Translations under genes and position numbers: made by a program
Part shown: positions 35,701 through 49,300 of the stretch, in pieces
How positions within the stretch are numbered: position 1 is the first letter of the stretch
Layout of the letters: each line of letters begins with the position of its first letter
Notes under the pieces: model-generated
Database searches by the model: none
What the model saw: only the letters and a program-made list of their open reading frames with translations
Told to the model about the DNA's origin: nothing
DNA from: Cyanoderma ruficeps
Taxonomy: Eukaryota; Chordata; Aves; Passeriformes; Timaliidae
Reading direction: 5' to 3'
Assembly (NCBI GenBank): GCA_008694505.1
Contig: VZDJ01007753.1
Span: forward strand, 19,924,044-19,988,043
DNA: 64,000 nt

Positions 35701-37796
35701 AATGACTAAACATCCAGCATCTTCCAATAGAAATGGCATTTTCTCTCTAATATACACCCAACCAAGAGCAAAGCTAAATACAGTCAGCTACTTCCAGTAC
35801 ACTGAAAAGATGACCCCAAACTTCCTCCAGAGAAACCTAATGTGCAAAGTCCTTCTCTCCCAAACTGCAGTACTTGCACACTATAGTAAGACACACTATT
35901 GAACAGTGAAATTATTTTAAATGTTAGTTACCTTTAATGTTTCACTTGTATATGCAAGAGATAATCTCAAACGTGCCAAAATTTATATTCAAATTTTGAC
36001 AGACGTTAGTCTTATCAGCTCTGTATTATACCTTGAATGTAATACAGACAGATCTATTCTCTAATCTCTTTGCAACAGAGAAATGAAATTACTCCTAGAT
36101 GTAGAAATAAGAGCTGACACAATAATAATGAAAAACCACATCTTACACTGGGCTGAATGGGTGAAGGTCTTTGAGGCAAGGTTTAGAAAAGATAATATAG
36201 AAATTCCATAAAAATAATCAGGAAATAATACATATAATTATTTTAACAAAGGTTTTAAAACTAATAGAAATGTAGTGTCTTTTTTATCTTTTCAGACTGG
36301 GTTCGTGAAAGTTCACAAAAAGGATTCAGGAGAACAACAAGGTTTCTATAGCAACCTAAGAAATTAGCAAAATACAGGAAATAAACTGAACTAAGGCCAA
36401 CACAGTTGTATTGGAACAGATGGATGCTTTACTATTTCACAAATTAAGCAGAACTCACGGAAGAGAGAAAACTACATCCAAGTTAAGGAAAGTTGAAAAC
36501 CAGGAAGAACTGTGCTCAAATGCAGGCAGGAAACAATGAACCACAGCTCAAATGAAAAGTAAACTCATGACAAAATTAAAAGAGAAATAAATTATAACTC
36601 TGTTACATTATTTTAACAAGCTAACCTGTTTGCTATGTGTGTTACTTCCCAAATAGTGCAAGTTGGACTTCTGGCTGATTTTGCCCTGTGCCCCTCTATA
36701 TATCCATGTTTGGATGGACTCACTGGAGTATTATTGCAGAGCTCCATTTTGTGCAAGACACTTGGACTGAATCCATACGGGTCCGCTTTTATAATCTGAA
36801 TTCTGACCAAAGGTATGAACAACCTTTATATATAGTTGCACGTTCAGGGACTGCCATAAGAAGCTGAGCTATTGATTCATCCGTTAACTTAATAAATGAG
36901 TCATACCAAATGCAATGAAGTAAATTTTCTAAAAATAGCTTGTAGCCAGCTTGGCTGCTGTCATCTGCTGAATTTCTCCAACACCACTTTAATTAACATT
37001 AATCTTTCTTCAGATAGATCACTGTCTAAACAATATCAAGTTGTCACTAAGCCTCCCAATGAAATTCTCCCTCATCTTTTAATGAAAGCAAAACTCAAAA
37101 CCCTCCACTTGGCATTTTTTTCCACATCCATCTCACAAATATATTTGTTACCTGCCATCAGGATATTCTGTCTTTTGACTGACTTATAGACTAAGAAGAT
37201 TATTCAAGAGAGACTGTTCTTGGGAGCAGATCAAATGACTGGCAGCCAGACTGGCTATTTCTAATTCTATGGGCATGCTCATTTTATCACTGGCTACTGA
37301 ATGAATACTTGCTACAATACTTCTGCCAGAGCAAACTGACCAAGACAGCATTCTTAGCCTGCTTTTCTAGATTACCTCAATGTTGACCCCCATGGTATCA
37401 ACAAATCAACTGGACTTTGATCCTCACATCCTCACAAAGTATTCCAATGAAAGAGGTAGCAGGATTTGAAAGCATTTTTTCCTCCACTACAAGTAAGATA
37501 CATTAAAAGCAGACAGAGACCTCCTTTAATTGATAACTAGTTTCTACTGACCTTTGAGAAATTGTTAAAGCACCCTGAGGGAGGTAGTAAGAAGGCTGCT
37601 ATTCTGGGCTCCCTTCCTACACAACAGAACACTGGCAGCTACAGCAAGCTGGGCTGCAGCTCCTATCACTGGCTGCTCGCCAGCAATGAACTGTGCAAAA
37701 CAGCTTCCAGAGAGGATCCTGATGACAGCTTTAGTTACTCGAAGGTATAAAATTATGTGATGAAGATCCACCACAGGTTTATTGTTTCTTTTGGGG

Positions 37797-37832
37797 TATT
37801 ATTATTATTACTACTATTATTATTATTATTTT
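37797..37832. repeat. (ATT)n microsatellite
   Basis: About 12 trinucleotide units of ATT, with two ACT variants in the middle. Confidence 0.95.
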
Positions 37833-40800
37833 AATGGATTCAATAATTAGATCCTTGAAAACTTACTTCCCTCCTCCCCCAGTCTTAGGCTAACTTCAAT
37901 ATGCTGTCCAGAGAACATCACAGAAATCAAATTATTGCAGACATGCCCTCTGTCAGTTCACATCTTTCACGAACAACAGCTCTGCGATTAAGACATTAAA
38001 TTTGCAGGATTCTCCTTCTGTTTCACCATGTCCCAAAGATTCTTTGCACACCCGAAATAAAGAAGGTGGATGGGATTAACCCTAAAATTTTTATTCCCTA
38101 CCTTATCACTGTTTTAAGGGTAACAAGCATACTCCATTTTCTGCTGCTTTCAATCATTTTTGTTTCCCCAAGAAAAGCAAAAAACTACATGAAAATATTA
38201 TTTATAAGGAGGAAAGCCATGTTATTTCTCTCTTTTGCCATTCAAAGCTGGTTTGCTGTTTTATTTTTTAAAAAAATTTTACTATAGTAAAAACAAGATT
38301 AAATCAGAAGTGGCTAATTTTTCAGAGAATTCTGGCAGGAAAATATAATCACTTCAACAGTCTAATACTGGAAAAGAATAGAACAAGGATCTTTGTCCTC
38401 AACATATGTCAGAAACTAGGGATGAGGTCATATATAGGTCATTTGGCAGTCACAGGACCAGGAGCCACTCTTCCCTTCTAGCAGAATTAATCTGACTTGA
38501 TTTAATTTGGAGGAGGAAAGTTAGAACTGTTATAAAGTATATGAATCTAAAATACACACCTCTGTGTAGTTATCCAGACCCACATGAGTCCAGAGCTTAG
38601 TGCAGTTTTTTTAGGGGGGTAACTTGGGTTTACCTCAGCACATGGGGCACAGCCCTGTATGACAGTTTGGGGTAACACTGCTGTCAGCCTAAAACAGATG
38701 GATGGTTGGACTGCCTCCTATTGAAAATGTTTATCAGTTTACTTACTGCTTAATAAAGACACATGAGGGGATGAGGGGAGCAGGAAGGCACCATCACCAC
38801 AGAGGTTTTGGGCTTGCAGGCACTATCACCCAAAACAAATTGGATGAAGTGAACACTTAGAAAACATGGACTTTTCAGTGGTGCAATAATTTTTAATCTC
38901 AGCATGGGAAGGTGCATTCTGTGCAAAATCAGGAGGAATGTCGAGCTTCCATGAGAAGCAAAAACTATTGATGTTTTAATTTTCACTGAACAAATTAATT
39001 AATAATTGCTCTAAAATCCTATCATCAATACTTACATGCTTTGTGGCAAGAATGTGAAGCATGTGAATAGCAAATACCTTTGAATAAAATGAAATTAAGT
39101 ATAAACAATATGGATATTTATAACACCAAGTTTTTTTTTAGCATTTTAGCATTGAACTGGTAAATAAATTCCTCATCATTTGTAATAGACTAGTTCTACC
39201 AGATTATAGTAACTGAAATGGTCTGAGAATAAATTACTGAAGACTAATTCTGCACTTAGGATTTTCATTAGAGATTCAAAGTTTTATTTATAATTAAAAC
39301 TGACTTATAAAGTCTTTCCAAATGCCAGCAGAATCTAAAAACACTCTTGCCATGTGGACCAACAGCAAGAGCCCACTTCCGTGCAGGATGCATGCGTGTT
39401 TATAGTGCAGAGGAATGATTGTACTATGCTCCATCTGATTGGTAATCTAAATATGGAAATCATACATTAAATCAAACAGACAGAAATGTCAGCTAGATTT
39501 AAGTAAAAATGTGTTCAGTGACTTTGAAAGTTCCCACCGGGGCATCAGATGCTTGACCAGCCAGCTCATTAAACAACATGAGCAAGATTTGAAATTTCCT
39601 GAGAGAAAAAATATGCAGAAGCAGACAAAAATCATTATCATAAAACCAGTAAAACTCTCACACTTTAGACAAAGAAATATATATTTAATATCCGTGTTGG
39701 GATCTAGTCGGTAGACTGAGGACTTTAAAACACTATATGAAAAGAAGCATTTATAGTAAGTGCCAAGACAATAATATATGTTGATCTCACTCTGTCCTAT
39801 AGGAAATACCATTGTAGGGCACAGTATATATTTGCATTTTTTTTCCAGCAAGTACATACCTAGGAGAGATATAGAACATTTGCATATATATTGCTGGCAA
39901 TTGCCTGTCAGAAAATCCTCACCTAACTCAACTGAAAGCAAAATTTTTGGATGCTGGAGAGTGACCTTTTGCGTACCTTGGAAGGCAGTGCAAATTAAAG
40001 GATTTAGGCAATATGATAAGGATTGCAATGATCCACCTGGAAATGAAAGATTTCACCGGTAAATTACCATAGCAGCTTGTAGAAACCTATGCAGGAAGAT
40101 AAAGCTATTCTTGCTGACACTCCTATCATTTCAGTTGAGCTCTATTTGCTCCTAGCCAAATGTAAAAGAGAGACCATCTGAATCAAATATTAAGAAGATT
40201 CTTCCTACAAGAATAAGTTGGCCTTAGAATAAGAAACCGCAAAGCTAATTTTTGTAGAAATTAACATTGTCTATCTCCCCTAAAGATTTATCCAACAAGA
40301 AATGAATTTAAAATTATGGCACTTCCCTATGAACCTTTCAGGCTTTTTTCATTTATATGCTGCTCACATCACAATACTATAATTTTCTTTCCTTTTCTTT
40401 CTTTTCTTTAGTGCATATTTTCTCTTCCATCTTTGGGCACTCAAGCACATGAACATGTGTGTGAAGCATGGTTAGACACACAAAGTCCATGTGCCTGTTT
40501 ATGCCAAGGTTAAAAAAATAGTGTTTATTTTAAAGAGAGGAATTTTGACTGAGATATGTAAAACCGGAAAATGGGACCAGCAATAGAGGTGCACTTGATG
40601 TTGGAGAACAGGCTGGAATGAATTGCAGACCACAGGTTGAAAAGTGCAGTCACAGTCTTTTCTATGATTAGGCAAAAAGACATCCATAAACTATCTTCAT
40701 TCCAAAAAAATCAACAAGAATTAAAGGTCAAAGGATGAATCAAACTTGGAAAGAATAAAATGTGGAGAATATGTGGGAATGGTCTGATCATTCCAGATTC

Positions 40801-43800
40801 TAGACCAAATTTTTTCTTTACAGTTTAAATCACAGGGCTTATGGACAATCACCAGAACTTTTAAATCACTTGTCAAAAAAGAAAAAAAATTAATCCTAAA
40901 ACACTGAAATTACAAGAATGAGGGAGGAGTTTCAGAGACAAGGAGCATCCAGAAGGGCTAATAAACTTATTCACACATTACTTCATTTTCTGGAAGCTCT
41001 AACACCTTATTTTGGTCCACCACATTCCAGAAAGATGTCAAGTGTGAGTACAGTTCAGCATACAACTAGTGGCAGTCTTGTTATATCTACATTTCTCCAG
41101 ACAGTTAAATTCAGAAGGAGAATTTGCTGCTTTTCTTTTTTTTTTCTACATTAGTGTGTCTGTATGTATATAAACACACATATATTGTCCTGTGTGGCCT
41201 AAATGGATGAATTAAATTCCGTTTACTATAATAATCTGACTCAAAGAGAGTTGTCTCAGTGTATGCTCTGTGCTGGGGAGCGTGAAAAGGAAAAAGAAAA
41301 ACCTGTTTAGCCACAGAATGGAGTCATAGGAATAAAACAACACCACATTTGATCTATCTGTCCTCATATCTAGGAACTTTCTGTAGACAAATAGTATTAC
41401 TGACAATGCTGCAAGTGAGATTTTATTGCATGTCTCACATAGTTATCTCCATTCCAGATAATTTACAGTTACTTTTGAAGTCGTCATCATTCATATTTTT
41501 ACATAAAATATCTGTCTGTATGGTTCAAACTCAGGATATTGAAAAGCACTTCTTTGTTATTCATGTACTATTGGCTGTGGGTTTTTAGAACTCATTTTTG
41601 TCTTTTGTAGTTGTCACTCCCTTTTTCTTTTTCCTTGCATCCGATCTTTTAAATGTCAACAAAAATATCTAGATGAATTTAAAAACTACTTGATGTATTG
41701 TCTCTGCTATTCATGCCACAACACATTACAACCTGACTCTTTCATTATTCAGAAACATGGGAAGCTGAAGACATGTGTGTCTTGAACAAGAAGGCTTTGA
41801 TTAAACATATTCATGCATTTTGTTCCATTCAAGTCCCAAAAATAATTTCTGCTTTTAATTTTTAAATAGCTTGCACAAAGATAATCCCTTGGCAAAATGT
41901 AACCATTTACTCCTCCTTACCTGCAGCTTTAATTTACCTCGTAAGTCACTAACAGCTATATTCTCTTTCCATCTATTCTGTACGACGTTCTCTTAAAAGC
42001 AGAAATAATGGTTAAACAGCACAATCCTCTCTGGTTCCATCTTACTAAGCCCTTCTCTCTTTTTATTGCTCACCCTATAAACATGACTTTAAGACGAGAC
42101 TGCAAGGTTACTGAGTACACCATAGTACTTACTATCACATTTCTTTGGTTGACAGTGACCATAACATGCCCCATAACTTCAACATGCCTCCAGCAATTCC
42201 TGAGCTGAAGAGCACAGATAAGGCAGAGGTTTGATCTCTTCTTCAGTTTCTGCCCCAACAAAGGAGTGAAAACAGGTAAGGTGAATCCTTATTCAGTAAA
42301 ATAAAGTAACTTCCTTGAGCAATGGCATGTTTATTCCATATCAGGGAGGCCTGGTAAACTTGTCCAGATAAATATAGCAAAAGTGACAGGAGGAGGGTAT
42401 CTTATCCAAAGCAGAAATTTAGTCTAGAAGTCTCTGCCACTTGTAAGTATATTTGGAAATTATAACCCCACAGAGGTTTAAAAACAAAAAATTAAGCAGG
42501 AGGCATCTTTCATTTGCCAGCATGTCTGTGTTCATCACCCTTTTCTCGCAAACAATCAGTTTCACGTATCTGGAAAACAGTCTTGAAAAATGCTCGACCT
42601 CAATCTTCCTACCAAGTACCACAGACAGATGTGTTCCTAGGGATCTGAAATAGCCACTATGTAAACTATGATCATAGAACTGAACACTGGAAAAGATTAA
42701 GCACACCATGGATTTTGCTTGGACTGTACACCCAGAACCACATGATATTATTTGCAAGGCTGAATTCCTGACTAGCAATAGGCAAATGACTAAGGTGACC
42801 AACACTAACATTACGAATACTTCCCACAGTGCTTGCTGAGCCATGGTGCAGAGAGGAAATCAAAGGTGGTTCAGCCAAGTCTACCTGCAAGCTGGTACTG
42901 AGGACAGCACTGTGTATGCATGACTCTCATGGATAATGATATAAGAAACAAATATATGAGGTTTGTGTACAGAGATAGCTGGGCTTTATGAATAAACTAC
43001 AGTAAGAAACTGCAATTTTTCTTGCCCAGTCACAATTTACTATTTTACTTCAAACAAGCAATTATTATCATTATGAAACCTGCATTTTCCTTCCAGAACT
43101 AGCACTAAGCACCTCACTCTTTAGACAGTAACAGTGAAAACCAAAAAAGCTAGTTACAAAAGCCCAGAAATAATTGCAGTCTATACTGAAAAGAGTTTAA
43201 GTGATACCTAAACTTGGGAACTGAGCTAAACTGCAGCATTGTATTAAGAAAGAACATTTAAAGAAGTGATAGAAAAAATACGTATAGATAATGCCCGTAC
43301 AATATATTTTGATCTTAACCTCTGGTTAAACTGCAAGACGATATTATGTTGGTAATGCCATACTATAATTGCTTTACAAAATTTTATTCTATTTTGGAAT
43401 TGGCTTTGTGATCAAAGAGCTTAGAGGTAGGTGGGTGGTGCCATCAGGTCAAGCAATGAAAGCATCTCTTTCACTTCAAACACAAAAGGTGGATCTAGAA
43501 AGCTGGTGGACCAAAGACCATTTACAAACTAAAAACTTCAGATTTTGTGTCTTATAAATATTCCCCCTCCCTTGCCTCCAGCAGAATATCATGGGTAGAT
43601 TTTACTAGGTTATTTTAACATAAACTATATTGTCAGCTATATTTTCATCCAAAATATGTCAGGAGAAACAGTGATGCTCTCCCTCTACAACAGCAGCCAA
43701 TGCTTTAGCTCCTATCTCCTCCAGCCACATCACCTGACTTTAAATGCTCACTGATGCATAATGTTACCCTAGATAAGTGTCAAGATACATTTCATAGCTG

Positions 43801-44046
43801 CAGTGCCTCTATACCTTAAGCTGCTAGGAAGGCATGCTTCTCCAAATTCAGCAGTGTTCTTCATAGCAGAGAAACATGACTACCCAGTGCACGTTTATAG
43901 TTAGCTTCATAAATCAGACAATAATTATAATGAATGGCTTTTAAAAAAAAATAAGACTTCTCATGCTCTGAAGCTTAGATTACAGATGTTTTAGTATGAA
44001 AACACTAGAATTTCATCTTACTTAAGGAAAAGTAAATATTCAGTAG

Positions 44047-44080
44047 CACTCCCTCACTGATTCAAGATTCACTCCCTCAC
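44047..44080. repeat. 11-bp direct repeat, 23-bp period
   Basis: CACTCCCTCAC at 44047-44057 and 44070-44080, separated by TGATTCAAGATT. Confidence 0.9.
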
Positions 44081-44250
44081 CTTTGCAAGTCTTATATAAT
44101 AATATGACCAAAATCCACTGGCACTGAATTCAAAACCATTTTTCATGAATAAATAAAATATGGGAGAAGCCTTTTGCAAATAAAAGAAAGGTGAAGTTGA
44201 GTATCTGATACCTAAACATCTCCATTCCAAGGTTTTCTATTGACACCTGT

Positions 44251-44269
44251 TGATTAGCTCAGCTAATCA
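44251..44269. repeat. Palindrome with 9-bp arms and one central base
   Basis: TGATTAGCT-C-AGCTAATCA. Each arm holds a TAAT core, the homeodomain recognition core, in inverted orientation. Confidence 0.95.
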
Positions 44270-46295
44270 GTTCAGCTGATCTTTACTTCACAGTGACCAT
44301 ATCTTTACAGTGGAGCTCAGTGACTCCACTTGTGCCACATATGCCATTACAACATGAAACTCTACAGGTAGATTTTTTAAAATTTCTTATTGAGCTTACA
44401 TTGGTAAGTTCATACAGTATCTTAGCATTATCAGCATTTCTACTCTTGCCCCAGCTCAGCTTCATCCTCAGAACTGCACTGAACCATACATCAGCAAAAC
44501 ACAGCACAAAAGTTTTCTAACCATTTCTTTTCCCCCTTGTAAAATTAGCTGAGGAAGTAGCTATAATACAGAAATACTTCAAGGAGAGTTTCGTATTATT
44601 GGAGACTTCTCTTTCACAGAGCAATTCAATCCATGACACAGTTTTGCATTAAACTCCATTAAAGAAAATATAAGGCACTAGAAGTCTTCTGATTTTACAA
44701 TAAATTAAAATAATAACCCTAACTATGAACAACTGCTAGTTACAGATACTTGAATGATGCATCATAATGCAAGCTCGCTACTTGTTTTTTAAAATGTTTA
44801 CTGCCTCTTCTGGCAGAAATCTCACAGCTTTTATTAACAACTGAACTATTAAACATAGGAGATGAAGGAAGGAAAAAAACCCCAACCAACCAAAACCTTG
44901 GGTCTATTTGTTATTTTCAGGGAGCTATACCAGCATCCTGCAAGAGATCACAGCCAAGTCTGCACCACAGTGAGAGTGGCACTGAGCCACAGCTAATAAA
45001 CCATCCTGAGAGGAAAAGCATGTTGGCTTCTACTCAGCATTGTGCTACAGACATCTCTCCTACAACCAGCCAGCTCAGAGTACTTGCTTGTCCTAATTTG
45101 TCAAAAGTGATTAACGAGGGAATAGGCAAATGACATTAATTACATAATTTAAACATAAAATGTATAAAATATGTCGCATGTTATAACAGTGGAATTAGAA
45201 ACTGTGTTATTCCATGACAATAATGCAAAGGAATAGTAGCAAATATAACTCATTTATATCCATTCCAGATCTTTCAAATTAAAATTGGGAAAGAGCTACT
45301 CGACAAATTTTTTGTGACTTTTTTCACTTAAATATGTAATTGAATTAAAATTAAAATAATTGTGCATCATAAAATTTTATCGAAGTTCCTCAGTGAAAGG
45401 TTTTAGGAACACTTTGACACATGAAAGTAAATATTCAAATTTTTGGTTTGCCAGTTTCATTTCATGTTCAACATTTCACTCATTTTTACTGGCCAACTAC
45501 AAAATATGTATTGCTTAGTTAATCTGCTTTCCTCTTCCTCATGGACTTGCTTGTGTTTTCTCAGTATTTTTAGCTCCACTTGATCACAGAGGCGTATCAA
45601 ATTTAACTTTGTGTATCCATTCAGTATTTCTTCCCCCAACCCATCCCACTATTAGACTTTTTATTATTAGCGGTTGTAAAACAAACACTTGTCTTATTTC
45701 ATGACACAGCTTTCCTTTTACAAATTAATCAAAAGCACCAGTCAGAAAAAGTTTTATTTTCTACTGCCTGAAAACATGATCTATAGCTGTGAAACAGACT
45801 ATTTAGAAAGGCTCTTGATTATTAGATTCTGGTGACAATAACTCATCTTACCAAAACCAGTCTCTTGACTCTGCTCAGCACAAGACCCTTCAAATCTTAA
45901 TTTTCCTTTTCTCAAGGCTGAGTAACATACAGTACATCACTTTCCTCCAGTGATTGTTAGATTTTCCTCCTGTAACTAGCTACTGCAGAAGATGGCTTAT
46001 TTTATCCTGTAAGATAAGAGCACCCTCAAAAGAAGGAAAAGAGGCAGACCTCCTGCTGAACTGAACACAGGAAAAACACAGGCTAATGATCAACAATTTC
46101 AGTTAACATTTTCCTCCATGGGTTTTAAAACAAAGCAGCAACAGAAACAGCTGTAAAATCTGAATAATGCAGATGTATTTGAATGTCTTGTTTCATCATT
46201 CATTCCTGTTCCAGAATAATAGAATGTCAAAACATTTTCTGATAAAGTCTCTCGCCAAGAGCAGCTTTTGCTGTGACAGAAGGGACATGCACTAG

Positions 46296-46335
46296 CACTT
46301 TGCTGAAGGAAGTTCCACTTTGCTGAAGGAAGGGA
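46296..46335. repeat. 20-bp tandem repeat, two copies
   Basis: CACTTTGCTGAAGGAAG plus three bases, repeated directly (46296-46315 and 46316-46335); the first 17 bases of the two units are identical. Confidence 0.93.
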
Positions 46336-49300
46336 CATAATTTCTGGAAGTAGTCAAATATGTACAAACCTCTTTTTCATAAAGCTGTCAGTGATCTGAT
46401 CCTTTGCATTACTCAGTATTCCTGTGTCTTAAAAAACATACATTGCTTTGTGCCACTCTAGTTGTAGAAACTACAGATGCCTACCTCTTTGTGGATATAG
46501 TTACAGTCACAGTTCTTGTCAAAATACATGAAGTTCCAAAACCTGCCCATAATGAGCCTGAATAGTTTCTTATTAATGATTACTGATGTTTCATTTATCT
46601 CTTCTTTCTTCTCCAGTGATGATTCTAACCTAATCCTTCTGTAAACTGTCTGAATAGAATTACAGAGGACGGGCAACACAAAAGCTTGCTATTAGGGTGG
46701 ATAATAATCTGGGAATCTAATTTCTGTTAAAAATATTCAGCTGTCCTGTGTCCTGTCGTGTGCTGAAGAACAGAAATAGTACAAAGAAACCATCATTTCA
46801 TATGCCAAAGTAGCACTGAAAATTCATGGTCTTAAAAGGCTCTGTATATATAGACCACTGCCTTAAAATGAAGAGGAAAATTGTGAGAGAGACTGACAGA
46901 AAGAAATGATGTGAAGAATGAAGATCCCTCTGATAAACAAAGGAACTCTCTATTACTAAGCTCTCATTTGAGAGCTGTTTTTCCACATAACATAAGGTTT
47001 TGGACAGGAACAGTTCCAATTAATCTAAAGTTAAAGGGTATTAGGACCTTGTTAAAAATGGAGGCTTAAATCAGTTCTTTGTTGGGGAATGAAACTGATT
47101 GCTAAGATAACACTGAAACAAATATTAAGAGAAGTTATAGCTACATTAGAGAAATAATAAGAAAGCATTTCTAAGTACAGCTAACTTTGCACAGATTACT
47201 GCTATCCCTTCACAGTAAGTCAGTGTATTAAGCTATGCAGAAATACCCAAGCAGGCAAGCTAATGAAAAACTTGGATACTGGTAACAGTGGGGTGACTGA
47301 AATCAAAAGTTATGACAAAACCTTCCTGGAAAGGTAATTGTTAGAAATATAAGAATACTATCTGACTACTAAAAATAGCTTGCTGAATTCATGCACAGCT
47401 CATGATGTTTATTTCCTCATGTACACGAGAAAAATAATAGTAGCAAATCAAAGGTGATAAAACCTGTGACTGAGAAAAAAAAGAGTTTCAATCCAATTAG
47501 AATTTTATCTTTTATTAGAGGTCTTGAGCATCATACACTATAAAAAAAACCCCCAAACCATAAGCAAACCCTTTTGTTTAGCATACACAATAAATTAGCT
47601 AAAGAGATTAAAAAGCTTAAAAGTGCAGATGGCAGGACAAGAGAAACTCCTGAAGGAAGACAAAGAAAAAAAACCACCTTCCTAAATGTAGAATGCACTG
47701 CTATCACTGGGATTGCTGAATAAAACTTCAAGCTGATAATCTCTTTTTCTACTAGAACTAGAAAAACTTGGGGGCATATTTGTTTCACATATATATCCTT
47801 CAAAATGTTGTGCTCAACCATGCAGGCTGAAGCAAACACACTTTTCAAAGGTGTTTGAGACACTGGCAAAAAGGGAAGATGTTTTCTCAGTTTTGACTTC
47901 TTTAAAAAACATTTCCCAAAATACTTTCACAATATAAAACTGAATTTTTCACACAAATGCAAAATAGTAGAATTAAAAATATAAAATTCTTCTGAAACCT
48001 CCAAATCTTTACTAGCTTATCTATTACCAATGCATGTATAAGCATTAGCAAATAATGAAGTACACAGAGATATACCACCTATTTGAACACAAAATATCTT
48101 TAAATCTTACTCAGCTGTTGGTGACAAATTCATTCCTTGAGGATGTATTTTTAAGGTTTCTAGCTTTTAAAAAAACAATACAGAGCATAATGTTAAAAAT
48201 ATGAATCAGTCTGTGAAGTGTGTTGCTTCATCCCCTCATACGTAGAATTGCCCTTGAAAAGCTATTTGCCTAAGGCTCGTAGAAGGCAGCATTCCTTCTT
48301 AAGCCAGGGAAAAGTAGTAAAAAACCAAAATAATTACTTCTTTGCATTTTTCTGGCAAATTCTGGTTTTTAGAAGGGATTCAATGCTGAAAGAGTCTGAA
48401 ACAATGCAAACTGTACTAAAAGAATAGTGTCTGAATACCGTAACATTCTTACAATCTTAAAATACTGCATTGTAACTTTACTTAGGTCAGTTTTGAAAGC
48501 GAAGATTCTGATAGCCATTTTAGATGGATTTTGGGTAAGAGTATTTATTGTGGCTTGGTGGAAGGCAAAATTTGAACTTATTTATACACACAAAATCAAG
48601 ATGATCCACCTGTGGCTGGGGAAGACTGGATAAACATCACTCCATTTGGGATGAGCATTTTCTGGGTTTTGTTTCTTATTCTCTTAAGAGTTTTAGTGTT
48701 TCAAGATTATTAAAAACTCAAATACCTTCTTTAATTTTTCTTTATGGTTTGTACTCTGCAAAAGAAACCTGAAATATGATAGGATAATACTCCTAAAGTC
48801 TCTGATCTTCCCCTGAAATTCATGCATGATAAGAGGAAGATGAAGTTCTAAACTGTATGAAACTATCACGATAGGTTGAATTAAAACTTTTTTGAATCTT
48901 TTTCCCTAATTTTCACAGCACTGCGGATGCAGTAGAGTAGGCACAATGCAGAGTTCCCTGAACAAAACGCCAACAATGCGGGTACAACTAGAGCTCCAGG
49001 CACAAAATGGACACAACAGCTGCTCATGGTACCACACGCTGCTTCTCAGTTCTGAATCCTGCAGCCATCCCAGAACTACAGCAGTAAAAATCTCTCAGCC
49101 ACGTCACCCTCTATTCTCTTTTTCTGGATGTAAAAACCAAAACAAAATTACATATTAGTGTATTTCCTGGATTATTTGCTATCTATGTAGTGAATGGCTT
49201 TCCTGGCTCTGTTAGAACAGATTTTTTATGTTAGGAAAAAAAAAACCCAATACATGAAAGGTACCTTTTATGTGCACCTTTTGGAAAAATGGAACACAGT

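Noticed and set aside
42419..42844. 141-codon minus-strand ORF with hydrophobic N-terminus
   Set aside because: No recognisable domain and no splice or promoter context; consistent with a chance open frame.
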